Assembly (NCBI GenBank): GCA_963729935.1 | Contig: CAVSPW010000002.1 | Coordinates: forward strand, 1,736,001 to 1,800,000 | DNA length: 64,000 nt | Origin: CAIKMD01 sp963729935 | Lineage (GTDB): Bacteria; Pseudomonadota; Alphaproteobacteria; ATCC43930; CGMCC-115725 | Reading direction: 5' to 3' | Program-made: the position numbers and the translations under genes | In this document: one piece after another, positions 10,041 through 18,732 of the stretch | Layout: each line of letters begins with the position of its first letter | How positions within the stretch are numbered: position 1 is the stretch's first letter | The notes under the pieces: generated by a model | Seen by the model: only the letters and a program-made list of their open reading frames with translations | Databases searched by the model: none | What the model was told of the DNA's origin: nothing

Positions 10041-11291
10041 CTAGTTCTGTGCCGCGGCGTAGGGGTAAATGAGATTGCCGGACTTCATGTCGTCGGGCCA
10101 AACGATGAGCTCGTGTTCGGCATTCTTGAACTCGTCGAGATCATGGCCGGTGACATGCTGAAACTGGGTAAAGACGGTGCGCGACTTCGTCCATTCGCCG
10201 TCCTTGCCGAAGCTGATCTCGCCGACGACCGTATGGAAGGCGTGCGCGTGCATGTATTCCGCGAGCTTTGCCTGATCGAGAGTCTTCGCGCCTGTCACCG
10301 CGTCGGCCAGAACTTGTCCCGCGGCATAGCCCAAGGGCGCGAAGCCCCAGCCGAGCGGATCGAGGCCTTCGGTCTTGGCGACGGCTTGGTATTTCGTCAG
10401 CAGCTCGAGCGTGCCGGGGAAAATGAAACTCTTGGCCGGCAGGAAGACCTCGTTGTTGATGATGCCGTTCATCAGCGGCCCGAGCTGCATCTTGATGGGG
10501 GTGACCAGGAGGCCGATGAACGTGCCGCCGAACATCTTGGGGCTGAGCCCGATCTCCTTGGCGGCGCGCACGAGGCAAACCGAATCCGGCGGATAGGCGG
10601 CGACGAACACCATATCGGGATTGACCGCCTGGACGGAACGCATGATCGGCGCGCAATCGGCGATCGAAGGCGGGTAGCGTGTGTCCAGGACCTTCTGGAA
10701 TCCCATCTCCGTGATGTTCGCGCGTGCGCCATCGGCGGCGTTCTGGGCGAACTCGGCGTCGGCGGCCACGATGGCGACGGTCTTCGGCCGAGGCTTCTGC
10801 GCCGCGGCCAATTCGAAGAAGCCGGTCGAGAAGGCTTTTTGCGGCTCCGGTCCCGTCGGCAGCATGGAGAAGTATTGGTCGTAATGGAATTTGCTGTTCG
10901 CCGCATTGGCGAGAATGCCGATGGTCGTCTTCTTGAACTGCATCATCACCGGTATGGCGGGCGCGACCATGTTGGTGGCGTAGGGACCGATGAGAAGGTC
11001 GACCTTGTCGACGTCGATCAACTTCGTATAGATCGGCGCGACATTCGATGGATTGCTCTGATCGTCGTAGTAGACGAGCTGGACCGGGCGTCCCAACAAC
11101 CCGCCTTTGGCATTGACGTCGTCGCGCCAGATCTGCAAGGCGGTGAGCACCTGCTTGCCGATCGACGCGACGCCCCCGGTCAAGGCCATGCTGAAACCGA
11201 CTTTGATCGGGTCTGCCGCCTGGGCGGGCGCGGCGAGAATCAGGGCGAAAAGCAGAGCCGCAGCGGCGAAAAGTTTACGCGTGACGCTCAT
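10041..11291 (-). CDS. Branched-chain amino acid-type ABC substrate-binding protein (copy 2 of a tandem pair)
   Basis: 416 residues with a Sec signal peptide (MSVTRKLFAAAALLFALILA, cleavage after AQA). The mature protein has the type I periplasmic binding fold of LivJ/LivK proteins: IKVGFSMALTGGVASIGKQ, VYYDDQSNPSN, the LIGPYATNM ligand loop and the late GWGFAPLGYAAGQVL. The start ATG at 11291 follows GAGGGAG. It is strongly similar throughout to the gene immediately upstream at 11330, and only 38 nt separate them, so this is a tandem duplication, probably co-transcribed. There is no LivHMGF permease/ATPase set in the window. The fumarylacetoacetate-hydrolase-family gene upstream hints at an aromatic or organic acid ligand rather than an amino acid; that is inference. 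Confidence 0.84.
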   Translation of the reverse strand: MSVTRKLFAAAALLFALILAAPAQAADPIKVGFSMALTGGVASIGKQVLTALQIWRDDVNAKGGLLGRPVQLVYYDDQSNPSNVAPIYTKLIDVDKVDLLIGPYATNMVAPAIPVMMQFKKTTIGILANAANSKFHYDQYFSMLPTGPEPQKAFSTGFFELAAAQKPRPKTVAIVAADAEFAQNAADGARANITEMGFQKVLDTRYPPSIADCAPIMRSVQAVNPDMVFVAAYPPDSVCLVRAAKEIGLSPKMFGGTFIGLLVTPIKMQLGPLMNGIINNEVFLPAKSFIFPGTLELLTKYQAVAKTEGLDPLGWGFAPLGYAAGQVLADAVTGAKTLDQAKLAEYMHAHAFHTVVGEISFGKDGEWTKSRTVFTQFQHVTGHDLDEFKNAEHELIVWPDDMKSGNLIYPYAAAQN

Positions 11292-11329
11292 CGGCGTTCT
11301 CCCTCAATAGAGCGATTGATCGGACGTTC

Positions 11330-12592
11330 TTATTTCTTGGCGTCGGCATAGGGGTAGATCACGTCTCCGGTCTTGTAGGCGGGCGGCCACAGGATCGGTT
11401 CTTTGGCGGGGTCCTTGAACTGAGAGACATCGTTGCCGCCCGCGACGTGCCGAAATTGCGTGAAGACGATGCGGGCCTTGGCCCACTCGCCGTTCTCGCC
11501 GAAGGCGATATCGCCCATCACGGTCGGGATCGTATGGCCGTGGATGTAGGCGGCGATCTTGTCGTGATCCAGGCTTTTGCTGCCCTCGACCCCCGCCGCG
11601 ATCACCTGCGCGGCCGCGTAAGCGGCGGGCGCGTAGGAATAGCCGAGGGGATCGACGCCTTGCGCCGGGGCCTGGGATTGGTACTTGGCCATCAGCGCGT
11701 CGAGGCCGGGGAAGTTGAAGCTTGGCGCGTGCATGAAGGTTTCTTGGATGACGATACCGTTGATGAGCGGACCAAGCGACGCTTTGGGGCCGCTCGCCAA
11801 GAGACCGATCAAGGCGCCGCCGAACATCTTGGGCGTGAAACCGACCTCGTTCATCGCTCGCACCAGCCCGATCGTGTCGGGCGGATAGGCGGCCGCGAAA
11901 ACGATGTCGGGATTTGTCGCCTGGATGGCGCGGATGATCGGGGTGTAATCGGTCGTGCTCGGCGGATAGGTCCGATCGTAGACGACCTTGAAGTCGGAGT
12001 TCTTGACGGCTTCGCGCGCGCCGTCGGCGGCGTTCTTCGAGAACTCGGCGTCGGCGGCGATGATCGCGACGGTCTTGGGTTTGGGCGTCTGTTGCTTCGC
12101 GAGCTCGAAGAAGCCTTCGGCGAAGGCGAGCTTCGGCTGTTGTCCGGTCGGAAGGATCGAGAAATAGCGCGGGTAATGGAACTCGGAATTGACGTCGAGT
12201 GCCTGGATGCTGACATCGGTCATATGGTGCTGAATGATCACCGGCATGGCGGGTGCCACCATGTTCGTGGCGTAGGGCCCGATGACGAGATCGACCTTGT
12301 CGACATCGATGAGCTTCGTATAGATGCCGGGCACGTTCGAAGGATTGCTCTGATCGTCGTAATAAACGAGCTCGACGGGGCGGCCGAGCAACCCGCCCTT
12401 GGCATTGGTGTCGTCGCGCCATATTTGCAGCGCCAGGAGACATTGCTTCCCGTTAACGGCGATGCCGCCGGTCAAGGCCATGCTGAAGCCTAGTTTGATC
12501 GGATCGGCGGCGCGTGCGGGAAGTGTCGCGAACACGCAGCAGGCGAGCGCAAGCGCGGTGATCACGTGACGGGCTCGGGTAAAACTCAACAT
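11330..12592 (-). CDS. Branched-chain amino acid-type ABC substrate-binding protein (copy 1 of a tandem pair)
   Basis: 420 residues, signal peptide ending ARA-AD near residue 29, then the same type I binding-protein fold as its neighbour: IKLGFSMALTGGIAVNGKQ, the VYYDDQSNPSN segment and LVIGPYATNM. It differs from the downstream copy mainly around residues 115-135, a region near the ligand cleft in this fold (TDVSIQALDVNSEFHYP here against TTIGILANAANSKFHYD), so the two may bind different ligands. Start ATG at 12592 follows a G-rich Shine-Dalgarno-like run. The gene lies 42 nt downstream of the FAH-family gene. No transporter partners are visible. Confidence 0.84.
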   Translation of the reverse strand: MLSFTRARHVITALALACCVFATLPARAADPIKLGFSMALTGGIAVNGKQCLLALQIWRDDTNAKGGLLGRPVELVYYDDQSNPSNVPGIYTKLIDVDKVDLVIGPYATNMVAPAMPVIIQHHMTDVSIQALDVNSEFHYPRYFSILPTGQQPKLAFAEGFFELAKQQTPKPKTVAIIAADAEFSKNAADGAREAVKNSDFKVVYDRTYPPSTTDYTPIIRAIQATNPDIVFAAAYPPDTIGLVRAMNEVGFTPKMFGGALIGLLASGPKASLGPLINGIVIQETFMHAPSFNFPGLDALMAKYQSQAPAQGVDPLGYSYAPAAYAAAQVIAAGVEGSKSLDHDKIAAYIHGHTIPTVMGDIAFGENGEWAKARIVFTQFRHVAGGNDVSQFKDPAKEPILWPPAYKTGDVIYPYADAKK

Positions 12593-12634
12593 GGCGTTAT
12601 TCCCCCCTTGTCGATTTTGTTCGATTTTGATCGA

Positions 12635-13639
12635 TCAGCTCCGGTCTTCGACGAATCGGTTCCGCATCTTGCCGAGGCCCTCGACCTCGGTTTCCATCAC
12701 GTCGCCCGCTTTCAGGAAGGTGTTGGTTCCCTGGCCGACGCCACCGCAGGTGCCACAAACGAAGAGATCGCCGGGATCGAGCGTCAGAATGCTCGAGGCA
12801 TATTCGATTTGTTCTTCGGGCGTGTAGATGAATTGCGACGTATTGCCGTTCTGCTTGACCTCGCCATTGACGGTCAGGCGGATGAAGCGGTTCATATGAT
12901 CCTTGATGAAAGCCGCCGGAGTCAAAAACGGCCCGGTCGGCGCGAAATTGTCATGGCTCTTGCCGCCGAGCCAGTCGGAGCGCAGGCCCGGCCGGTCGGG
13001 GCGGATCTGGATGTCGCGGCAGGAAACGTCGTTGGTGGTCATGAAGCCCGCGACGTGATCGAGGGCGCGCGCGGCGGGGATGCGCTTGCCGGGCTTCCAG
13101 ATCGCGCAAGCGATCTCGGCTTCCCAGTCGATCTTGGCCATGCCGCGCGGGATCGCGATGTCGTCGTAGGCCCCGGCGAGCACGCTGGGCGCCTTCAAGA
13201 AGAGGTAAGGTCGCGAGGTCGCTTTGTCGCCGGTGAATTGCGGTCCGCCCGCAGGGGTCATGCCGGCGCGCAGCATCTCGTTGACATGCTCTTGGAAATT
13301 CTGCGCGGCGTTGAAAATCTTGCCGGGACCGATGATGGGCGGCAGGACGCGCAAAGCCGCGATCTTCGCGGTGGCGCCCCGGAAGCGATCGCTGCCCAGG
13401 CCCTCCTGCTCGATGAAAGCGACGATTTCCTGCAGAACCGGGAAATTCCGATCCCATCCTTCCATCATGTCGAGGAGGCAGTCCCTCGCGGTTAAGGGCC
13501 CCGCCTTGCCGCGCGGCGAGGCGCGGTACGCGGGATAAACGGCCGCGATGTCGATCGCGGTATCGCCGAGGACGATGGCGGCAAAACGTCTTCCCGGATT
13601 TCCGGCATAGGTCGCGAGCTTGAATTCGGTACCGTTCAT
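12635..13639 (-). CDS. Fumarylacetoacetate hydrolase (FAH) family protein
   Basis: 334 residues. The C-terminal FAH domain is recognisable from KIFNAAQNFQEHVNEM (about 107-122), the metal-binding DWEAEIACAIWKPGKRI with conserved acidic residues, AGFMTTNDVSCRDIQ, SHDNFAPTGPF and, late, LDPGDLFVCGTCGGVGQG. Family members cleave or hydrate beta-diketo acids and related catabolites, or decarboxylate oxaloacetate-like compounds, with a divalent metal. It heads the minus-strand run that continues into two periplasmic binding proteins, which suggests a catabolic-uptake unit. A 126-bp spacer separates it from the divergent mnmE. A second, different FAH-family gene is at 29449-30420. Confidence 0.85.
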   Translation of the reverse strand: MNGTEFKLATYAGNPGRRFAAIVLGDTAIDIAAVYPAYRASPRGKAGPLTARDCLLDMMEGWDRNFPVLQEIVAFIEQEGLGSDRFRGATAKIAALRVLPPIIGPGKIFNAAQNFQEHVNEMLRAGMTPAGGPQFTGDKATSRPYLFLKAPSVLAGAYDDIAIPRGMAKIDWEAEIACAIWKPGKRIPAARALDHVAGFMTTNDVSCRDIQIRPDRPGLRSDWLGGKSHDNFAPTGPFLTPAAFIKDHMNRFIRLTVNGEVKQNGNTSQFIYTPEEQIEYASSILTLDPGDLFVCGTCGGVGQGTNTFLKAGDVMETEVEGLGKMRNRFVEDRS

Positions 13640-13765
13640 TCGTTCCTCCCTGCGACCGCGATATCTCCCGCGAGGTCGCTCGATTTCCGATGATCTTACG
13701 CTGCTCTTTTCATTCCATCCACTGATGCGAACACGGAGCCGCCGGAGTTGCTAAACTCGGCGCCG

Positions 13766-15100
13766 ATGAGCGATACGATTTTTGCGCTGGCTTCGGCGCC
13801 TGGCAGGGCCGGGATCGCCGTGATCCGGATCTCTGGTCCTGGCGCAGGCGCTGCGCTGCGCGATCTCACCGGTAGCCTGCCGGCGCCCCGGCGTGCCGTT
13901 CATAGGCGGTTTCGCGATCCCCGAACGGATGAGACCATCGATGAGGGTATCGCGGTTTATTTCAAGGCGCCAGGTAGCTTTACCGGGGAAGACATCGCCG
14001 AATTTCAGTTGCACGGGGGGCGGGCCGTGCTGCAGGCGATCTTTGCTCAGCTCGGCGCGCGACCGGGGTTTCGCATGGCCGAGCCCGGCGAATTCACGCG
14101 CCGGGCCTTCCTGAATGGCAAGCTGGATCTCACGGCGGCGGAAGCCGTGGCCGACTTGGTCGCGGCCGAAACCGCGGCGCAACGCCGGCAAGCGCTTCGA
14201 CAGCTCGGTGGCGAGTTTGGACGATTATGCGAGGCGTGGCGGGAAAGATTGATCAGGGCCCAAGCGCGGCTCGAAGCCGAAATCGATTTTCCCGAGGAGG
14301 ATTTGCCGGCGGCGCTCTGGTCGAGCGTGCGTGGCGAGGTAGGAAAATTGCGTGACGAAATCGGCGCTCAGCTCGCCGATGAACGGCGCGGGGAACGCCT
14401 GCGCGAGGGTGTCTCGGTTGCCATTCTGGGCCCGCCCAATGCTGGAAAATCAAGTCTAATGAATGCATTAGCCAGACGAGAGGTGGCGATTACCTCCCAT
14501 ATCGCGGGCACCACCCGGGATGTCATCGAGGTCCAGCTCGATCTTGGCGGTTATCCCGTCATCCTCGCCGATACAGCGGGTTTACGTCCGCCCGGGGACG
14601 CGATCGAGGAAGAGGGGTTGCGTCGGGCTCGGGCCCGCGCCGAATCGGCCGATTTGCGTCTGGTGGTGGTGGATGTGTCAAAACCGGAAGAAATCGAGGC
14701 CGTCGGTGCTTATCTCGGTTCCGGGGCGATCCTGGTCGCAAACAAGATCGATATCGCCACTCCCGGAAATGGCTTGGACGGTGTCGGGCGTGGTGGTTTA
14801 GCCGCCCTGCCGATCTCCGTCCTGAACGGCACCGGAATGAGCGAATTGATCGATCATCTATTGGAAAAAGTGGAGGAATCTCTGAGTGCGGAGAATGCGC
14901 CGCTGGTCACGCGGGCACGTCACCGCGCAGCCCTGGAAGCGTGTCACGCGGCGCTAAAGCGATTCGATGACGCGCGCTTGCCGGAATTGGCGGCAGAGGA
15001 TTTGCGCGCCGCCGCGGCATCGCTCGGCCGGATCACGGGCCGCGTCGATGTCGAAGTGATGCTCGATGCTTTGTTCAAAGAATTCTGCATTGGCAAATAA
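13766..15100 (+). CDS. mnmE: tRNA uridine-5-carboxymethylaminomethyl(34) synthesis GTPase MnmE
   Basis: 444 residues. The N-terminal tetrahydrofolate-binding domain starts DTIFALASAPGRAGIAVIR and contains GSFTGEDIAEFQLHGG. A helical domain follows, with the GTPase inserted: G1 GPPNAGKSS, the switch segment TTRDVIE, G3 DTAG and G4 NKID. The C-terminus ends in the family's CIGK motif, whose cysteine is needed for modification. With MnmG it installs the carboxymethylaminomethyl group at wobble U34 of tRNAs. The ATG at 13766 is chosen because MSDTIF matches the family start; a TTG at 13748 has its GGAG directly abutting. It lies 299 bp upstream of mnmG; many relatives place these genes together near parAB. 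Confidence 0.96.
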   Translation: MSDTIFALASAPGRAGIAVIRISGPGAGAALRDLTGSLPAPRRAVHRRFRDPRTDETIDEGIAVYFKAPGSFTGEDIAEFQLHGGRAVLQAIFAQLGARPGFRMAEPGEFTRRAFLNGKLDLTAAEAVADLVAAETAAQRRQALRQLGGEFGRLCEAWRERLIRAQARLEAEIDFPEEDLPAALWSSVRGEVGKLRDEIGAQLADERRGERLREGVSVAILGPPNAGKSSLMNALARREVAITSHIAGTTRDVIEVQLDLGGYPVILADTAGLRPPGDAIEEEGLRRARARAESADLRLVVVDVSKPEEIEAVGAYLGSGAILVANKIDIATPGNGLDGVGRGGLAALPISVLNGTGMSELIDHLLEKVEESLSAENAPLVTRARHRAALEACHAALKRFDDARLPELAAEDLRAAAASLGRITGRVDVEVMLDALFKEFCIGK

Positions 15101-15157
15101 GAAAAAGGAACAAAACAAGAAAATAGCATATTCCAAACACATCCCGTAGTATGAGTT

Positions 15158-15173
15158 CTTGGAACGTTCCAAG
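15158..15173. promoter_or_regulatory. 16-bp perfect palindrome (possible operator)
   Basis: CTTGGAACGTTCCAAG is a perfect 16-bp palindrome, the size of a site for a dimeric DNA-binding protein. It sits in the AT-rich spacer about 150 bp before the parS site. No T-tract follows, so it is not a terminator. The protein that might bind it is unknown. Confidence 0.4.
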
Positions 15174-15321
15174 GTCGAATCGGTAGACGCGATCTATATA
15201 TTGATCGAATCTGCTATTCTTCTGAAAGTTGACAAATTTCAATTATAGAGGACGACGTTTGTCCGGCACGACAACCTGAAGTAGTTGACGTGCGTTCCTT
15301 TCGGCTAATGCTGTGTCCGTT

Positions 15322-15337
15322 TGTTTCACGTGAAACA
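15322..15337. promoter_or_regulatory. parS: parS centromere site 1
   Basis: TGTTTCACGTGAAACA is a perfect match to the bacterial chromosomal parS palindrome bound by ParB. It lies 63 bp upstream of mnmG and about 3.4 kb from parB, where ParB would nucleate its CTP-dependent spreading clamp. Clustering of parS near parAB is normal in alphaproteobacteria. Confidence 0.93.
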
Positions 15338-15399
15338 TTACGGTGGATGAGGCGCGCTCGGCAGTTTACACAGGCTGCAGCGCTTTATAGAGTCCCGCT

Positions 15400-17259
15400 A
15401 TGCGGCGATGGGACGTGATTGTAATCGGCGGCGGGCATGCGGGATGCGAGGCTGCTGCTGCTTCCGCACGGCTTGGCGCTCGCACCCTCCTATTGACCCA
15501 TCAGCGCTCCACGATCGGGGAGATGTCGTGCAATCCCGCGATTGGCGGCCTCGCCAAGGGTCATCTGGTGCGGGAGATCGATGCGCTCGATGGCCTTATG
15601 GGCCGGGTGATTGATCGTGCCGGCATTCAGTTCCGGCTGCTGAACCGGAGCAAGGGTCCAGCGGTGCGTGGACCTCGCGCGCAGGCCGACCGCAAGCTTT
15701 ATCGGCAAGCGATGCAAGCCGAACTTGCGGCGCAGCAAAATTTGGAAATCGAGGAAGCGACCGCCGAGGATTTGGTCCTCGACGGGGTTGGAAGGGTGAG
15801 GGGCGTTATCACTGGCGTCGGGGAGGAGTTATGTGCGGGCTGTGTGGTTGTGACCACCGGAACCTTCCTGCGCGGCTTGATCCATTTGGGCGAGGAGAAG
15901 ATCCCGGCCGGACGCGTTGGTGAGGGACCTGCGGTAGGGCTTGCCGAAAGCTTGGACCGGCTTGAGTTCCGCTTGGGCCGGCTTAAGACGGGAACGCCGC
16001 CGCGGCTTGATGGCCGAACCATCGATTGGTCGGGGCTCGAAATTCAGCGCGGTGACAATCCGCCGCCGCCGTTCTCGTTTCTGACGACCCAAGTGGCGAC
16101 GCCACAGATCGTTTGCCATATCACGGGAACGACCCGGGAGAGCCATGAGCTCATCCGCGCGAATCTCCACCGGGCGCCCATCTATTCGGGGCAAATCGAG
16201 AGCGTCGGCCCGCGATACTGCCCCTCGATCGAGGATAAAGTCGTCCGATTTGCGGCGCGCGACCGCCACCAAATCTTTCTCGAGCCGGAGGGAATCGACG
16301 ACGACACGGTCTATCCCAATGGAATCTCGACATCTTTGCCGCGCGAAATCCAGGCGGGCCTGCTGAAGACCATTCCCGGTCTCGAGAACGCGGTGATGAA
16401 ACGGCCCGGCTATGCGATCGAATATGATTTCGTCGATCCGCGCGAGCTGCGGCCCACCTTGGAAACCCGCCGCGTTCCCGGGCTCTTTTTGGCCGGCCAG
16501 ATCAACGGGACGACCGGCTATGAAGAAGCCGCCGCGCAAGGGCTTATCGCGGGGCTCAACGCCGCGCTCCTGGCTGGCGCTGGCGATAAGGAATTTGTGC
16601 TCGACCGCGCCACTTCTTATATCGGCGTTCTCATCGACGATTTGGTGACCCGCGGCACGGAAGAACCCTACCGGATGTTTACCTCGCGCGCGGAGTATCG
16701 GCTCGTTCTACGAGCCGACAATGCCGATCAGCGCTTGACGCCTCGCGGAATTGCGTTGGGCTGCGTTTCCCGTCGGCGCGAGACGATCTTTCGGCGGAAA
16801 TCTTCCGCTCTGGAAACGGCGCGCGCACTGGCTGGCCGCTTGAGCATGAGCCCTTCCCAGCTTCGCGCTCACGGGCTTGGTGTCAATGCCGACGGAATCG
16901 CACGCTCGGCCGCCGATCTATTGCGCTACCCGGAGATCGATTTCAAACGCTTATCCGCGATCTGGCCGGAATTGGCGGAAATCGAGCCTGATATTGCCGA
17001 GCAAGTTGAGATCGATGGCCGTTATGCAGGCTATCTCGACCGCCAAGAAGCTGATATTCGCGCTTTCCGCTGCGAAGAAAATCTCGTTTTGCCGCGCGAT
17101 CTGGATTACGCGGCAATCGGCAGTCTTTCCACGGAAATTCGCCAAAAGCTTGATGCTGCGCGGCCGGAAAATCTTGGGGCTGCGGCCCGCGTTTCGGGTG
17201 TAACGCCTGCAGCGCTCATCGCGCTTCTACGTCACGTTCAGCGGGGCGAAGCCGCGTGA
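15400..17259 (+). CDS. mnmG: tRNA uridine-5-carboxymethylaminomethyl(34) synthesis enzyme MnmG
   Basis: 619 residues, full family length. The N-terminal FAD-binding motif is VIGGGHAGCEAA, followed by the MnmG signatures MSCNPAIGGLAKGHLVREID and GPAVRGPRAQADRKLY. The central GQINGTTGYEEAAAQGL and the RAEYRLVLRADNADQRL segments are classical. It is the FAD-dependent partner of MnmE in the U34 modification complex. The ATG at 15400 is the start; its upstream region carries parS site 1. The last four bases of the gene overlap the GTG start of rsmG, indicating translational coupling. Confidence 0.97.
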   Translation: MRRWDVIVIGGGHAGCEAAAASARLGARTLLLTHQRSTIGEMSCNPAIGGLAKGHLVREIDALDGLMGRVIDRAGIQFRLLNRSKGPAVRGPRAQADRKLYRQAMQAELAAQQNLEIEEATAEDLVLDGVGRVRGVITGVGEELCAGCVVVTTGTFLRGLIHLGEEKIPAGRVGEGPAVGLAESLDRLEFRLGRLKTGTPPRLDGRTIDWSGLEIQRGDNPPPPFSFLTTQVATPQIVCHITGTTRESHELIRANLHRAPIYSGQIESVGPRYCPSIEDKVVRFAARDRHQIFLEPEGIDDDTVYPNGISTSLPREIQAGLLKTIPGLENAVMKRPGYAIEYDFVDPRELRPTLETRRVPGLFLAGQINGTTGYEEAAAQGLIAGLNAALLAGAGDKEFVLDRATSYIGVLIDDLVTRGTEEPYRMFTSRAEYRLVLRADNADQRLTPRGIALGCVSRRRETIFRRKSSALETARALAGRLSMSPSQLRAHGLGVNADGIARSAADLLRYPEIDFKRLSAIWPELAEIEPDIAEQVEIDGRYAGYLDRQEADIRAFRCEENLVLPRDLDYAAIGSLSTEIRQKLDAARPENLGAAARVSGVTPAALIALLRHVQRGEAA

Positions 17260-17924
17260 GCGCCCGCGCGGCGATCAATCAACGGCCTGTTCGCCTTTCG
17301 CTGGGACCCGCCGGATTTGCTCGGGTCACCAATGTTTCACGTGAAACACTTGAACGCCTCGCTGCCTATGTCGAATTGCTCGGCATGTGGAACAGCCGCA
17401 TCAATTTGGTCGGCCGTCATACGATGGGAGACATATGGCGTCGGCATATTCTTAACTCGGCGCAGCTCTATCCGCTCTTGCCCGCACGTACGCGAATCCT
17501 GGTCGATCTCGGTTCAGGGGCGGGCCTGCCGGGCCTGATTCTTGCTGTGATGGGAGTGGCCGAAGTCCATCTTATCGAAGCCGATCAGCGGAAAGCCGCA
17601 TTCCTGCGCGAAGCGATCCGTGTTACGGGTGTCTCGGCTTTCGTCCACGCCGACCGGATCGAGAAAGTGCCTGGCTTCTTTGCCGATGCGATTACCGCCC
17701 GCGCCGTCGCGGATCTAAGACAACTCATTGAAATTTCAGAGAAATTTAGAACTTCCCGGACGCTCTGCTTGTTTCTCAAAGGCGAATCCGCAGCTGAGGA
17801 ACTCGCGGCAGCGCAAAACTCCTGGCGCATGCGCGCGACATCGCTGCCCAGTCGCTCGGATCCGAGAGGTTCGATTCTGAAGCTCGAAGCGCTTCAGCGA
17901 GGAGCTTCGAATGAGCTTGGCTGA
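17256..17924 (+). CDS. rsmG: 16S rRNA (guanine(527)-N7)-methyltransferase RsmG
   Basis: 222 residues, starting at a GTG that overlaps the mnmG stop. The SAM-binding motif is VDLGSGAGLPGL near residue 88, preceded by INLVGRHTMGDIWRRHILNS, the conserved family segment, and followed by HLIEADQRKAAFL. It methylates N7 of G527 in the small-subunit rRNA; loss gives low-level streptomycin resistance in other bacteria. The codons for NVSRET encode a perfect parS site, so this stretch serves both protein and centromere. The C-terminus overlaps the parA start by 14 bp. The final ~25 residues are divergent from the typical family end. Confidence 0.95.
   Translation: MSARAAINQRPVRLSLGPAGFARVTNVSRETLERLAAYVELLGMWNSRINLVGRHTMGDIWRRHILNSAQLYPLLPARTRILVDLGSGAGLPGLILAVMGVAEVHLIEADQRKAAFLREAIRVTGVSAFVHADRIEKVPGFFADAITARAVADLRQLIEISEKFRTSRTLCLFLKGESAAEELAAAQNSWRMRATSLPSRSDPRGSILKLEALQRGASNELG
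17333..17348. promoter_or_regulatory. parS: parS centromere site 2, inside rsmG
   Basis: A second perfect TGTTTCACGTGAAACA. It is embedded in codons 27-31 of rsmG, which read V-S-R-E-T, a residue series that recurs in this protein where parS lies in the gene. It is 2.0 kb from site 1 and 560 bp upstream of parA. Confidence 0.93.
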
Positions 17925-18732
17925 AGACGCGCCGCTCGCAAGCCCCGTCCCTCGCCGGACGCGCATTATTGCGATCGCCAACCAGAAGGGCGGCGTTGGA
18001 AAAACCACGACCGCGGTCAATCTTGCGACGGCGCTGGCTGCGGCGGGCGAACGGGTTCTGCTCATCGATCTCGATCCGCAAGGCAACGCCTCGACCGGGC
18101 TCGGCATCATGCCGGCGGCTCGCACGGTGACGAGCTACGAGGTCTTAGCGGGCGAGCAGCCCTTGGCGGCCGCGGTCGTGCAAACGGTCGTGCCGCGGCT
18201 CTCGATCATACCGTCTTCGGTCGAACTCGTCGGCGCCGAGCTCGAACTCGTGGTCGAAGCTCGACGAGAATATCGCTTGGCCGACGCGCTCAAAGCGGGA
18301 CGCTTGGAATTCGAGCATATCCTGATCGACTGCCCGCCCTCGCTGGGTCTCCTCACGCTCAATGCCCTGGTTGCCGCCAATAGCGTGCTGGTTCCGCTGC
18401 AATGCGAGTTCTATGCGCTCGAGGGGTTGTCTCATCTCATGCGCACGGTCGAGCGCGTGAAGCAGCATCTCAATCCGGGGCTTGAGATCCAGGGCGTGGT
18501 GCTCACCATGTTCGACAAGCGCAACAACCTGTCCGAACTCGTCGCCGCGGATGTCCGAAACCATTTCGGCGACAAGGTCTATGAGACGGTAATCCCGCGC
18601 AATGTGCGCATTTCGGAATCGCCCTCACACGGCAAGCCGGTGCTGCTTTACGATTTTCGCTCGCCCGGCGCCCAAGCCTATGTGCATCTGGCAAGCGAAA
18701 TGCTGAAGCGCGAAAGGAGGATGACATCATGA
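17911..18732 (+). CDS. parA: Chromosome-partitioning ATPase ParA
   Basis: 273 residues. The deviant Walker A motif is QKGGVGKTTT at about 25-34, with the signature lysine; Walker A' / switch I DLDPQGNASTGLG and Walker B LIDCPPSLG are present. It dimerises on ATP, binds the nucleoid and is released by ParB, pulling parS-ParB complexes apart. The short N-terminal extension before RIIAIANQ is typical of chromosomal type Ib-like Soj proteins in alphaproteobacteria. It overlaps rsmG by 14 bp and parB by 4 bp, so mnmG-rsmG-parA-parB is one translationally coupled operon. Confidence 0.97.
   Translation: MSLAEDAPLASPVPRRTRIIAIANQKGGVGKTTTAVNLATALAAAGERVLLIDLDPQGNASTGLGIMPAARTVTSYEVLAGEQPLAAAVVQTVVPRLSIIPSSVELVGAELELVVEARREYRLADALKAGRLEFEHILIDCPPSLGLLTLNALVAANSVLVPLQCEFYALEGLSHLMRTVERVKQHLNPGLEIQGVVLTMFDKRNNLSELVAADVRNHFGDKVYETVIPRNVRISESPSHGKPVLLYDFRSPGAQAYVHLASEMLKRERRMTS

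Larger units (their letters stand above)
15101..15399. other. AT-rich mnmE-mnmG spacer with palindrome, promoter-like elements and parS
   Basis: This 299-bp stretch holds no gene. It is visibly richer in A and T than the surroundings, especially 15101-15260. It contains a 16-bp perfect palindrome at 15158-15173, the parS site at 15322-15337, and a possible -35/-10 pair TTGACG (15285-15290) and TAATGC (15306-15311) with a short 15-bp spacer that could drive mnmG. No clear DnaA box of the TTATCCACA type was found, so origin function is not supported by boxes. Confidence 0.55.

Noticed and set aside
15101..15399. Replication origin (oriC) in the mnmE-mnmG spacer
   Set aside because: AT-rich and close to parS, but I could not find DnaA boxes (TTATCCACA or near variants); kept only as a possibility in findings.
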